Positions 1 to 9,203 of a stretch of 27,536 bases of DNA are shown in pieces (positions within the stretch are counted from its first letter, which is position 1; every line of letters begins with the position of its first letter). The stretch lies in NCBI RefSeq assembly GCF_051961875.1, contig NZ_JBQCCV010000057.1, positions 1-27,536 on the forward strand. Reading direction: 5' to 3'. A model generated the notes under the pieces. The model searched no databases, was not told where the DNA came from, and saw only the letters and a list, made by a program, of their open reading frames with translations. The stretch comes from Intrasporangium_A sp051961875 (GTDB taxonomy: Bacteria; Actinomycetota; Actinomycetes; Actinomycetales; Dermatophilaceae). A program made the translations under genes and the position numbers.

Positions 1-1
1 A

Positions 2-190
2 GTCTTCCTCAGCCTGGCCCGAGGCGCGTCCAACGCCGAGATCGGGGCCGAGTTGTTCTTGTCGGAGACCACGGTCAAGACCCACGTGGGACGCATCTTG
101 ACGAAGCTCGGGCTGCGCGACCGGGTCCAGGCGGTCGTCGCAGCCTACGAGACCGGCCTCGTGCGCCCCGGCGACCCCGGCCGTCCCTGA
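2..190 (+). CDS. LuxR/NarL-type response regulator, C-terminal fragment
   Basis: Only the last 62 codons lie in the window; the gene starts upstream. The visible part is a GerE/LuxR helix-turn-helix: LARGASNAEIGAELFLSETT followed by VKTHVGRILTKLGLRDRVQA. This matches the four-helix DNA-binding domain of two-component regulators of the NarL/FixJ class, with the usual short tail to the TGA. The family binds promoter DNA after phosphorylation of an N-terminal receiver domain. That domain and any partner kinase are outside the window, so neither the stimulus nor the targets can be read here. Confidence 0.9.
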   Translation, partial: VFLSLARGASNAEIGAELFLSETTVKTHVGRILTKLGLRDRVQAVVAAYETGLVRPGDPGRP

Positions 191-266
191 ACGAGGGTGG
201 ACGAAAGAGCCGTCATCGTCTTGCCGGTTCAGTTGTCGGCCCTCTGTTCCGATTTCGTCTCGACGG

Positions 267-283
267 CTACGGCGGTGCCGTAG
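267..283. promoter_or_regulatory. Perfect inverted repeat CTACGGC-GGT-GCCGTAG upstream of the secreted protein gene
   Basis: Seven-base arms surround a three-base centre, in the 139-bp gap between the LuxR-type gene and the 330-3137 gene. The right arm overlaps a -10-like TAGGCT (281-286). This could be an operator, or a small terminator hairpin for the upstream gene; no T-tract follows. The functional assignment is uncertain. Confidence 0.4.
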
Positions 284-329
284 GCTCCACGCGATGCGCT
301 GAGCGTCGAACCCTGGGGAGGTCGGTCGA

Positions 330-3137
330 ATGCTGGCACGCCGTCGTGGTGTGGGTACCGTCGTGCTGGCTGGTCTACTGGTGTCCTTGGCCCTTGCAAG
401 CTCTGTCGCCCCCGCCGCGTCCGCCTCGCCCTTGGCGTCTCCCCAGGCGGCCGCCGACGGAGGTGGGGCGGATTCGTCGGTGCTGGTGATGGGTCCGACG
501 GTTCCCGAGCATGAGCTTGGCCGAGGACCGACGTACCCATTCGTTGCCGAGGCGCCGATAGGTGGGCCGGCCCAGGTCGAAGTCGCTCCGGACGGCTACA
601 TCTGGGTCCACACCCGAACCTTCCTTGGCGACCACGCTTCGATCGGTTTGCAGTTTCCGGCCGCCTTGGGCAGCAGCCCAGCCACCGTGTCGTTCGACAG
701 CGCTGGATCGTCCTGCCGGGCTGAAGGCGTCTTGTCGACAAGGGTCGCGGACCGGTCGCCTGAGGGGGTGCTTCGACTGGTCGCGGACTTCACGGGCCAC
801 TGCCAGGGCCCTACGACTGAGGTTGCCGCCGCGGTACGCATCAACGACTCCGACCACCCGGTTGCCCTTCCGTCGGCAAACCCGCGCAGGGCGTTGGTAA
901 ACGGGGCCATTGGCCAGTCGGTGGAGCGCACCATACAGATCCGCAACGACGGTCAGGCGGCTTGGCAGATCAGTGGCGCCAGCATGGGGGGTAGCGCCTC
1001 TCCCGTCTTCCGCGTCGATCCGGTTTCCGACACGTGCACGGGCCACGGGCTCGCCCCGGGGAACACCTGCAGCATCACGGTCCGGGCGAAGGTGGACTCC
1101 GACGTCGGCGCCGACGAGTACCTCGTGGTCCGGGGCGATGCGCCGACTCCGTTGGTGGTGCCTCTCTCGCTGTCGCCTCATCGGGAGGTCGCTCCTCCAC
1201 GAGACGTGACGGCAACCTCATCTCGGGCGAACTCGTGGGTTGGGTGGACCCCTGCGATGGAGCGGCCGAGGCTCTACCGCGTCTATGACGTCACGGGCGG
1301 GGGCCGGGCCGAGCTCGGTGAGGTCTCGCCGGACACGACCCATCTTCTGCTGCCCCCGCTGGCGGGCCACACAGTGGCTGTCGTGGCGGTCGACCAGACC
1401 GAGTCGCGGGACGTGACGGCCATGGTTCCGGCGCCCGGCAGCTTCGACATTGTGGCGAATGGCTCCGCGTCCACCGGCGGCCTTGTGATGACGGATGCGC
1501 CGGGCACGCGAGCCCGCCCGATGGACGTTACGGCGGATGTGCGGCTCAACCCGACTCGGGACCGCTGGCTCTCGCGGTGGTACAACCGGGTGTCGACCTG
1601 TCCGATCCGGACCGAGGTGTGCTCGACGGTCATCGATCTGGGTGACGGGCTCTCGGGCCCGGGAGTCCTCATGGAGGCGACCTGGCTGCCGGACGGCCGG
1701 ATCCTGCTGCTGCGCGGGCAGGAGCCAGCATCTCGCTCACTATGGACGGTCCGCCAGGACGGGACGGGTCTGGCGAGGCTGGTCAGCGTGCCGAACCTCA
1801 GGCAGATCACCCCGGCACCGTCCGGGGCCGAGGTCGTCGGGATGGACGACCAGTTCTGGCAGCTCGCGAGAGTCCGGCTGACCGACGGGAAACGCACCCT
1901 CATCCCGAACACCGAAAAGACCGATGAGTTCACCGTCTCCACTCAGGGCAAGCTCGTCGTCTCCAGCACCAAGAGCTACCCGACGAACGGCTCGGAGATC
2001 CGGGTGATGAACCTCGACGGGACAGCCAGCAAGACGATGCCGTTGCCCATCGGCGACACCCGATATGTCACCTTCGACCCGACGGGGACGAAGGTCGCCT
2101 GGGTCAGGAACCGCGCCTTCATGGCATCGACGGTATGGATCGCCAATGCCGACGGTTCGCAGGCACGAGAGCTCAACTCGGCGATCGGCCCTTGGCATCA
2201 CCTTGTGTGGTCCCTTCCCGACACCGCCGCACCGGTCGCCAGCATTACCGGACCAGCCGTCTCAGCACGACAGGTGACCCTGAGCGTCGGCGCGACCGAC
2301 CCGGACTCAGCATCCGGATCACTGAGGCGGCAGTGTCGGCTCGACCAGAGCCTCACGTGGAGCGCCTGCGGCGCTTCCTGGGCGCTGTCCGGCCTGAGCG
2401 TCGGCACGAACGTCGCCTACGTCCGAGTCACCGATCCCGTCGGGCACGTGTCGGCCCAGAAGTCGCTCACCTGGCGGGTCGATGGCATCGCGCCCAAGGC
2501 AGCCGTCACGGCACTGAGCCCCACCCAGCTCGCCTCGAGTATGCGTCTTGCCTGGACCTCGACCGACGAGGGGGGCGCGGGAGTCAAGAGCCATGATGTT
2601 CGGCTCCGCACCGCCCGTCTCTCAGCAGGCTTCGGGCCCTACACCTACCCGACGAACCTGCAGGGCCTCACGTCGCGGTCCGCGACCATCGCCCTTACCC
2701 AAGGCAACCAGTACTGCTTCTCGGTCCGCGCGCGCGACAAGGTCGGCAACCTCGGTGTGTGGAGCCCCGAGCGCTGCACGGTCGCCGCACTGGATGACCG
2801 CCGTTTGTCAGCCTCGAGTGGATGGACCCGTGCCGGCTCCAGCTCCTATGCGTTCGGCACCTACACGACGACGACGCGCGCGGGAGCAACCCTGAGCAAG
2901 ACATCGGTACAAGGCAAGCGTTTCAGTGTCATCGCGACGACCTGCGCCACATGCGGCGCGCTCGACGTCTACCACGCCGGACGCAAGCTTGGCCGGATCA
3001 ACCTCTACTCTCCGAACACACGCACCCGGCAGGAGCTGTTTCTACCGACGCAGTCCGTCACCCGGACCGGCACCCTGAAAATCAGGACGATTAACCGCAA
3101 GCGCGTCCACATTGACGCCCTCGTCGTGCGCCACTGA
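330..3137 (+). CDS. Large secreted multidomain protein (choice-of-anchor-like, beta-propeller and Ig/Fn3-like modules)
   Basis: This is a 935-residue protein. The ATG at 330 is preceded by GGGGAGG with suitable spacing. Residues 1-33 form a Sec signal peptide (RRR, a hydrophobic core, then small residues before SAS). Residues about 185-285 resemble an ASH/choice-of-anchor-D fold (IQIRNDGQAAWQISG, then a C-x(n)-C pair in DTCTGHGLAPGNTC). Residues about 287-370 look Fn3-like. Residues about 375-635 contain TolB/WD40-like blades (VTFDPTGTKVAWV, VWIANADGSQAREL). Residues about 640-720 and 722-815 resemble Ig/Fn3 repeats (WSACGASW, YCFSVRARDKVGNLGVWS). The final ~115 residues form another beta-rich module with a CATCG cysteine pair. 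There is no LPXTG sorting motif or C-terminal transmembrane anchor, so it is probably released. No catalytic residues are recognisable. Extracellular binding or adhesion is possible but unproven. Confidence 0.85.
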   Translation: MLARRRGVGTVVLAGLLVSLALASSVAPAASASPLASPQAAADGGGADSSVLVMGPTVPEHELGRGPTYPFVAEAPIGGPAQVEVAPDGYIWVHTRTFLGDHASIGLQFPAALGSSPATVSFDSAGSSCRAEGVLSTRVADRSPEGVLRLVADFTGHCQGPTTEVAAAVRINDSDHPVALPSANPRRALVNGAIGQSVERTIQIRNDGQAAWQISGASMGGSASPVFRVDPVSDTCTGHGLAPGNTCSITVRAKVDSDVGADEYLVVRGDAPTPLVVPLSLSPHREVAPPRDVTATSSRANSWVGWTPAMERPRLYRVYDVTGGGRAELGEVSPDTTHLLLPPLAGHTVAVVAVDQTESRDVTAMVPAPGSFDIVANGSASTGGLVMTDAPGTRARPMDVTADVRLNPTRDRWLSRWYNRVSTCPIRTEVCSTVIDLGDGLSGPGVLMEATWLPDGRILLLRGQEPASRSLWTVRQDGTGLARLVSVPNLRQITPAPSGAEVVGMDDQFWQLARVRLTDGKRTLIPNTEKTDEFTVSTQGKLVVSSTKSYPTNGSEIRVMNLDGTASKTMPLPIGDTRYVTFDPTGTKVAWVRNRAFMASTVWIANADGSQARELNSAIGPWHHLVWSLPDTAAPVASITGPAVSARQVTLSVGATDPDSASGSLRRQCRLDQSLTWSACGASWALSGLSVGTNVAYVRVTDPVGHVSAQKSLTWRVDGIAPKAAVTALSPTQLASSMRLAWTSTDEGGAGVKSHDVRLRTARLSAGFGPYTYPTNLQGLTSRSATIALTQGNQYCFSVRARDKVGNLGVWSPERCTVAALDDRRLSASSGWTRAGSSSYAFGTYTTTTRAGATLSKTSVQGKRFSVIATTCATCGALDVYHAGRKLGRINLYSPNTRTRQELFLPTQSVTRTGTLKIRTINRKRVHIDALVVRH

Positions 3138-3177
3138 CGCAACCTGGTCCTGACATCGGCGGATCCGCCTGTCGTCG

Positions 3178-3207
3178 CCCGTGCCCATCCGCCGGAATGG
3201 GCACGGG
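3178..3207. terminator. Strong bidirectional terminator hairpin between convergent genes
   Basis: An 11-bp perfect stem, CCCGTGCCCAT (3178-3188) with ATGGGCACGGG (3197-3207), closes an 8-base loop. It sits in the 85-bp gap between the secreted protein gene (stop 3137) and the convergent SulP gene (stop 3223). No long T-tract follows, which is normal in high-GC actinobacteria. A separate 12-bp palindrome, GGCGGATCCGCC, lies just before it at 3158-3169. Confidence 0.8.
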
Positions 3208-3222
3208 CAATCGGTATGCCGT

Positions 3223-4980
3223 TCAGCTGGTGTCTCGAGTGTCCCTGACCACGTCCTTCGGCGACGGGTAGAACGCGTCCGCGCCGATGAGTTGCGTGAT
3301 CCCGTAGCGGTTGAGCTCGGCCCGCACCGGCGGCGCCACCTCGGACATCACGAGTCGGGCACCGCGCGCGGCGAGCTGGTGGTGGACCCGGCGAAGCACT
3401 GCGGCGGCGGTGTAGTCGATGTCGCCGATCGCGACCGCATCGAGGCAGAACACGGTGAGCGGATGGCCGTCCCGGAGGAAGGCGGTCACATCGGCGAGCA
3501 GCTGGTGCGCATTGGCGTAGTAGAGACTGGAGCCGAACCGGTAGATGACGAGGCTCGTGGCGGTCCGCTCGCCGCGGGAGGCCGGTAGCGAGGTCCACTC
3601 TCCGTGCTCGGCAGGGACGAGGACCGTGCTGCGGGGGTCGTAGCTGTACCGCAGGTGGTCGACGATCGACGCGAGCACCGCGAAGACGATGGCGTACTGG
3701 ACGCCGATGAAGATGACGGCAAGAGTCGTGAGCAGGGCGACGACGAACTCGGCGCGGCGCACCCTGAGGATCCCGCGCAGGTTGTGCACGTCGATGAGCT
3801 CCACCCCGATCAGGAAGACGATCGTTGCAAGGACCGCGAGCGGCAGGTGGGCGAGCGGCCCGGTGAGGTAGAGCAGCACGACGAGCACGACGACAACGGT
3901 GGTGAGCTGCGCGAGCTGGCTGCGGCCTCCCGCCCCGTCGACCATCTCGGTCTTCGTCGGACTCCCGTTGACCACGAACGTGCCCGTGAACGCGGCCCCG
4001 ATGTTCGCCACGCCGAGGCCGACGAGGTCCGCGTTCTCGTCGAAGTCCTCCTCGTACCTCGCCGCGTAGGCGCGAGAGGTGGCCGAGCTCTGCGCGAGGA
4101 TGACGACGAACATGGAGACCGAGGTCCCGAGGAGTGCCAGGGCGGCCGTCGCATCGATGGCGGGGAGCGTCAGGTGCGGCAGCCCTTGCGGCACTGCCCC
4201 GAGAGCGGCGACGCCGTGCTGCGGCAGGTCGGCGAGGCGGCTCACGATGATGGCCGCGACGACGGCGAGCAGGGCCCCCGGGATGCGCCGGGTGAGCAGC
4301 CGGATCCCGACGACGAGGACGATGACGGCCGCGGAGACGAGCACGGTCGGTCCGTTGACGGTGTGGAGCCGGGTGACGAGGTCGTGAACCTTGCCGACGG
4401 TCCCCTGGCCGCCGTCGCGGATGCCGATCATCTCGGGTAGCTGGCCGACGGCGACCTGCACGCCGACGCCGGTCAGGAAGCCGATGAGGACGGTCCGGGA
4501 GAGGAAGTTGGCGAGGAAGCCGAGGCGGATGAGCCGGGCGAGCAGGAGCATCGCGCCGGTGAGCAGGGCGGCGAGCCCGGCCAGAGCGGCATAGATCGGT
4601 GATCCGACGGCAGCCATGCCGATGAGGCCCGCGGCGAGGATGGCGGCCGTGGCCGAGTCGGCTCCCACGACCAGGTGGCGCGACGACCCGAGCAGGGCGA
4701 ACAGGGCCATCGGCAGCAGGATCGTGTAGAGGCCCGTCACGACCGGCATCCCGGCGATCTTGGCGTAGCCGAGTACCTCAGGGATGCCGAGCGCGGCCAG
4801 GGTCACCCCGGCCAGGAAGTCGGCGGGGAACCGGTGCCACTGGAGGGGCAGGAGGCCCTGGAGGACCGGCCAGGAACGGCCGCCATGGTCCGTATACCGC
4901 GCCGGCCCACTGGCGGAGCTGTGCTGCGGGCCGTTCTCGTCGGCCAGCAAGGGCCGCCTACGCGACGGCCGGCCGCGCAC
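3223..4980 (-). CDS. SulP-family anion transporter with C-terminal STAS domain
   Basis: This 585-residue inner-membrane transporter belongs to the SLC26/SulP superfamily, whose members carry sulfate, bicarbonate or other anions. Residues about 50-430 are strongly hydrophobic with the family's repeated helices. The N-terminal stretch LAALGIPEVLGYAKIAGMPV matches the conserved SulP signature before helix 2, and VVNGSPTKTEM is the conserved motif before the later helices. The last ~110 residues (from about TSLVIYRFGSSLYYANAHQL) form a STAS domain with AVAIGDIDYTAAAVLR. The start is GTG, with GGAG five bases upstream. It overlaps the end of the P-type ATPase gene by 23 bases, so the two are probably co-transcribed and coupled. 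The substrate cannot be decided from sequence; sulfate or bicarbonate is most likely. Confidence 0.9.
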   Translation of the reverse strand: MRGRPSRRRPLLADENGPQHSSASGPARYTDHGGRSWPVLQGLLPLQWHRFPADFLAGVTLAALGIPEVLGYAKIAGMPVVTGLYTILLPMALFALLGSSRHLVVGADSATAAILAAGLIGMAAVGSPIYAALAGLAALLTGAMLLLARLIRLGFLANFLSRTVLIGFLTGVGVQVAVGQLPEMIGIRDGGQGTVGKVHDLVTRLHTVNGPTVLVSAAVIVLVVGIRLLTRRIPGALLAVVAAIIVSRLADLPQHGVAALGAVPQGLPHLTLPAIDATAALALLGTSVSMFVVILAQSSATSRAYAARYEEDFDENADLVGLGVANIGAAFTGTFVVNGSPTKTEMVDGAGGRSQLAQLTTVVVVLVVLLYLTGPLAHLPLAVLATIVFLIGVELIDVHNLRGILRVRRAEFVVALLTTLAVIFIGVQYAIVFAVLASIVDHLRYSYDPRSTVLVPAEHGEWTSLPASRGERTATSLVIYRFGSSLYYANAHQLLADVTAFLRDGHPLTVFCLDAVAIGDIDYTAAAVLRRVHHQLAARGARLVMSEVAPPVRAELNRYGITQLIGADAFYPSPKDVVRDTRDTS

Positions 4981-7900
4981 CCGCGCTCCTGGCTGGTGAG
5001 GGCGGCTGCAGCGAGGCGGTCGGGTTGAGGAGGCGACCGAGCCACGGCACGGCGGGAGGCAGGACGGTCACGCCGATGGCCGCCAGGGCCGCGATGCCCC
5101 AGCCAAGGGGCCCCACAGGGGTCGTGCCGAAGAATGCGGCGAGCGGTGGGATGTCGACGGCGGCGGCGAGGACGGCGACGGACGCGGCGCTGGCCAGCAC
5201 CGTGGCCCGGCTGGGGCCGGCCACGAGGAGCGACTCCGCGAGCTGGGTGCCGATCAGGGCGGCGAGGGCACTGCCCTGCCTGCTGGCGCCGAGGCCGGTC
5301 AGCCGGCCGAGCAGGGTTGCGAGTCCGGCACCTGCCGCGGTCGTCACGGCGCGAGAGGCGATGTCGAGGGTCAGGGCGTGTCCGAGCGAGCGCTCCGGCC
5401 CCTCCGAGAGGAGCTGTTCGGCGCTCGAGTGGCGGGGCGGGCGGACCGCGACGGCCAGACCCGGTGCCAGGTCGGTCAGGAGGTTGACGAGGAGGATCTG
5501 CCGGGCCGTGAGCGGTGATGTCCCGGCGAGCAGGGACCCGATGACGGTGAAGGCGACCTCGCCGAGGTTCCCGCCGACGAGGATGCCGAGCGCGTGGCGC
5601 ACCGACGCCCACATCGCGCGTCCCTCGACGAGGGCCGCGATGATGGTCTCGAGCCGGTCGTCGATGACGACGAGGTCCGCGGCGGCCCTGGCCGCGGGAG
5701 TCGCCCGCTCTCCCAAGGCGATTCCCACGTCGGCGAGCCGGATGGCCGGTGCGTCGTTGGCGCCGTCCCCGGTCATGGCAACGCTCCGGCCGAGCCGCTG
5801 GAAGGCCTGCACGACTCTGACCTTGTGGGTCGGGGCGCCCCTCGCGACCACGGCCACGGACGGCAGCAGCTCGTCCAGAGCCTCGTCGTCCAGCTCGTCG
5901 AGCTCCGCCCCGGTCACGACGCGTCGGCCGTCGAGGAGGTTGAGCTCGTCGGCCACCCGGCCGGCGGTCCTCGGGTGGTCGCCGGTGATCATGACGATCT
6001 GCGTGCCTGCCTGACGCAGCGAGTCCACGGAGGTACCGGCGGCCGCTCGGACCGGGTCGGTGAGGGCGAGCAGCCCGATGAGGACGAGTCCGTCGACATC
6101 CTTCTCGCGCAGCACCGTCGCCGCCCTGGCGGTCCGCTCCGCCACGGCGAGGACTCGGTGGCCTTCCGCAGCGAGCGCGCCCACCTGGTGCTGCAGCTTC
6201 TCGAGACGCGTCCCGTCGAGGGTGGGGGAGCCCCTGCGCGACCGCACCCGGTCGCACCTGCCGAGGATCTCTTCGGGGGCGCCCTTGACCTCGAGAAGCA
6301 CTGTGTCGCCGGACCGCCCGAGGGTCGCGTGGAACCGGCGCGACGGCTCGAAGGGCAGCGCCACGAGGCGTTGCCAACCATCGGCTTCGCCCGCTCGGTC
6401 CACCCCGGCCCCGTCGGCTCCGACCGTGACCGCGAGGTCGGTCGCCTGCAACCGCCGCTGCCCCCTCGGCTCGGGGGTGGCCCGCAGCGCGCTGCGCAGC
6501 ACGGCCCGCAACGGCGGCCCGAGGCGCTCGAGCGGCACAGCGTGAGCGTCGGGTGCCGCGACGGAGGTGAGCGCCATACGTCCCTCGGTGAGCGTGCCCG
6601 TCTTGTCGAAGCACAGGACGTCGACTCGCCCGAGCGCCTCGATGGTGCGCGGGCGCCGGACGAGCACCCCCCGCCGGGAGAGTCGGCGAGCGGCGGCCAG
6701 CTGCGCCGCGCTGACGAGGAAGGGCAGTCCCTCGGGCACGGAGGCCACGGCCAGGCTCACGGCGCTGCCGATCGTCTTCGTCGCGCTCTGCCCGTGGATC
6801 GCCCCGGCGGCGACGACCGCGGCTCCCGACCCGATCGTGATCGGGGTGGTGACACGAGTCAGCTCACCCAGCCGTGCCTCCACGCCGCCGGCTTTGCGGC
6901 TGGTGCGAGTCGCGGCCATGGCGCGGCCGGCCTCGGTGGAGGCGCCGGTCGCGACGACGACGGCGAGTGCCCGGCCGGCCACGACGGTCGTGCCCTCGTG
7001 GACCATCGAGCTGCGCTCCGCCAGCGACGTCGCGACCACAGCGGCGGGGGACTTGCCGAGTGGGAACGCCTCCCCGGTGAGGGAGGACTCGTCGACCTCG
7101 AGGTGTGCGGCCTCGACGACGCGGGCATCCGCGGGGACGACGTCGCCCGGGTTCAGGACGATGACGTCACCGGACACGATCTCGTCGGCCGGGAGGCGCA
7201 CCTCCGCACCATCACGCCTGACGACCGCGACGACGGCCGACTCGAGCAGCAGGGTGCGCAGGGCCCGGTCGGTGTTGCGGCGCTGGACCGCGCCGAGCAG
7301 GGCGCCGGCCAGGGTCACGCCCACGACGAGGGCGGCGTCGAGCAGCGATCCGATCGTCGCCGACAGTGCCGCACCCGCACCCAGGATCGGGGTCAGCGGG
7401 TTGGCGAGCTCGTCGACGAGGGCCGTGAGGATGCCGGTCGCCGCCGGGGCGGCCCCCGGGCCACCGGAACGACGTCGGGCCTGCGCGGTGCTCAACCCGT
7501 CCGGCGTCGTGGCGAGCCGGTCGATCACGACGGGGACGGGGATCAGGTGCCAGGGCGTCCTCGACACAGGCGGGTCCGGCGGCCTGCGGCCCAGTTCGTA
7601 GGCCGCCCACACCCCGTGCACGAAGGCCGCGAGGGCGCCCAGGTTGACCGCGAGCAGGGACCGCGGCGTGGCGGGCTGGGAGCCGCGCGTGGTGAAGGCG
7701 AGAGCGCCGAGACCGGTCGAGAGCTGCGCGAGCAGCGCTGAGCGGGCACTCACGGTCCGGGCGGAGGCACAGGCATCGAGCAGGAGGACGGCGGCGTCGA
7801 GATCGGCACCGACGAGGATGTCCGCGTGGGGCCGGGAGGTGGCGCCCGGCCGTCGCAGGCCGACGGCGACATCGGCTGCCGCGAGGGCGGCCGGCCGTTG

Positions 7901-9181
7901 GGACAGGACGAGCACGCCCACTCCGTCGGACTGCTCCGACTGGACCGTGCTCGTCAGCTCGGTGCCGCCGGCGCGCTCGGCATCGGCCATCGCGGCGAGC
8001 GACGCCGGCATCGGCTGACCGGGCTGGGTCGCGACGACCAGGCGGCATCCGCTGCGGTGACACGCCGCGACCACGGACTCGAACGAGGGATGAAGCTCGG
8101 GAGCCACGGTGACCAGCGCTAGGAGCCGGTTCTCGCGGGCCAGCCCCAGGATGTGCCGCGCCCCCTGCACCTCGAGGGCCCGTCGCTCCCGGGCGCGGCG
8201 GGGCCCAGTCAGCTGCAGGTCACCGACCGGTCCGAGCTGCCATGCGCCCCGCGCGCTCGGGCTGGACGGCTCGTCCGGGTGGAACAGCTCGTAGGCGGTG
8301 CTCGTGACCTCGACAGGGTCGGCGCCGGTCAGCGGCACGACCTGGCCGACGACGTGCCGCCCGGTCGCGAGAGCCTCCACGTCGAGCACCACTGTCCCGA
8401 CCCGGTCGAGGCGCCGCAACGCGTCGGGATGCGTCACCATCGCGCCCCTCCGCATCAGCACCCGGGTCAGGGAGACGCCGAACGCGTCGCGGCCGAGCCG
8501 AGAGGCCTTGGGGAGGGCTGCGAGCCCGAGTGCGGCTCCGGTCCGGGCGCTTCCGCCGACGGCGGCTCCGATGATGCCGCCGGCGGCGGCGAGGTAGCCC
8601 GCCGTGCCGGACCAGCGCTCGACCGGGCCGGAGGCCAAGGGGTCTGGTCTCGACAGGCGGAGCCGCGGACCTGCGGGAGCGGCCTGGGTCCGGTCCGCAC
8701 CACTGTCCACCGCGGCGGTTGGGGCACTCGACTCCATGACCCGACTGGCCCGGCTCGCGTCGACGATGCTGCCCTCGTCCACGGCAAGCACGCGGTAGGC
8801 AGCGTCGAGAGCGAGGCCGATCATGCCGCGAGCGAGCCCCTGGGCAAGCGCATTGGCAAGCACAAGGACGGCGTCGGTCCGCGCACCGTCCCCGGTTGCC
8901 TCCGAGAGGGAACGGCGCAGGACCGGCAGCGTGTCCACCGCCGAGACGGCGCCGGCGGCCTCCACCGGCAGAGCCGGCGCGCCCAGCCGAGGCCCGATCA
9001 GGGCCAGTGCGAGTCCGCCCGCGTCCGCCACGAGCGCGCCGAGGGAGACCACTCGCTGCGATGGGGCCGGAAGCCGAATACCGGCACGGGGGTCGGCCGG
9101 GACGGGCGGGCTGGTCAGAGGGGTGACGGGCGGCTGAGGGCGCGCCGGGCCGAGCAGCGACTCGAGGAACTGCCCGAGCAC
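4958..9181 (-). CDS. Large P2-like cation-transporting P-type ATPase with degenerate N-terminal ATPase-like half (CtpI-like)
   Basis: I chose GTG at 9181 (AGGGGA upstream, 22 nt after the stop of the preceding gene) over an ATG at 9280 that would run through that gene. This gives 1407 residues. The C-terminal half is a complete ATPase. It has actuator SSLTGEAFPLGK (TGE at 702-704), PEGLP at 816-820 in helix M4, phosphorylation motif DKTGTLTEG with D859, hinge MITGDHPRTA near 1063, and GDGANDAP at 1138-1145. M5 GGNLGEVAF and M6 LLVNLLTD keep the asparagine, glutamate, threonine and aspartate that bind Ca2+ in SERCA-type pumps. There is no CPC motif, so it is not a heavy-metal P1B pump. Residues about 180-540 mirror the catalytic half in degenerate form (DVEAL replaces DKTGT at D267). 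The length resembles the very long mycobacterial CtpH/CtpI type. Small gene A lies just upstream and SulP overlaps downstream. The transported ion is unproven; Ca2+ or a similar divalent cation is inferred. Confidence 0.92.
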   Translation of the reverse strand: MLGQFLESLLGPARPQPPVTPLTSPPVPADPRAGIRLPAPSQRVVSLGALVADAGGLALALIGPRLGAPALPVEAAGAVSAVDTLPVLRRSLSEATGDGARTDAVLVLANALAQGLARGMIGLALDAAYRVLAVDEGSIVDASRASRVMESSAPTAAVDSGADRTQAAPAGPRLRLSRPDPLASGPVERWSGTAGYLAAAGGIIGAAVGGSARTGAALGLAALPKASRLGRDAFGVSLTRVLMRRGAMVTHPDALRRLDRVGTVVLDVEALATGRHVVGQVVPLTGADPVEVTSTAYELFHPDEPSSPSARGAWQLGPVGDLQLTGPRRARERRALEVQGARHILGLARENRLLALVTVAPELHPSFESVVAACHRSGCRLVVATQPGQPMPASLAAMADAERAGGTELTSTVQSEQSDGVGVLVLSQRPAALAAADVAVGLRRPGATSRPHADILVGADLDAAVLLLDACASARTVSARSALLAQLSTGLGALAFTTRGSQPATPRSLLAVNLGALAAFVHGVWAAYELGRRPPDPPVSRTPWHLIPVPVVIDRLATTPDGLSTAQARRRSGGPGAAPAATGILTALVDELANPLTPILGAGAALSATIGSLLDAALVVGVTLAGALLGAVQRRNTDRALRTLLLESAVVAVVRRDGAEVRLPADEIVSGDVIVLNPGDVVPADARVVEAAHLEVDESSLTGEAFPLGKSPAAVVATSLAERSSMVHEGTTVVAGRALAVVVATGASTEAGRAMAATRTSRKAGGVEARLGELTRVTTPITIGSGAAVVAAGAIHGQSATKTIGSAVSLAVASVPEGLPFLVSAAQLAAARRLSRRGVLVRRPRTIEALGRVDVLCFDKTGTLTEGRMALTSVAAPDAHAVPLERLGPPLRAVLRSALRATPEPRGQRRLQATDLAVTVGADGAGVDRAGEADGWQRLVALPFEPSRRFHATLGRSGDTVLLEVKGAPEEILGRCDRVRSRRGSPTLDGTRLEKLQHQVGALAAEGHRVLAVAERTARAATVLREKDVDGLVLIGLLALTDPVRAAAGTSVDSLRQAGTQIVMITGDHPRTAGRVADELNLLDGRRVVTGAELDELDDEALDELLPSVAVVARGAPTHKVRVVQAFQRLGRSVAMTGDGANDAPAIRLADVGIALGERATPAARAAADLVVIDDRLETIIAALVEGRAMWASVRHALGILVGGNLGEVAFTVIGSLLAGTSPLTARQILLVNLLTDLAPGLAVAVRPPRHSSAEQLLSEGPERSLGHALTLDIASRAVTTAAGAGLATLLGRLTGLGASRQGSALAALIGTQLAESLLVAGPSRATVLASAASVAVLAAAVDIPPLAAFFGTTPVGPLGWGIAALAAIGVTVLPPAVPWLGRLLNPTASLQPPSPARSAGARPAVA

Positions 9182-9203
9182 GGCGTGTCCCCTGGCTGGC
9201 TCG

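Noticed and set aside
5594..7741. 715-codon plus-strand open frame opposite the ATPase gene
   Set aside because: Arg/Gly/Asp/Pro-rich low-complexity translation with no domains. It lies antisense to a well-conserved catalytic core, so it is a high-GC shadow frame.
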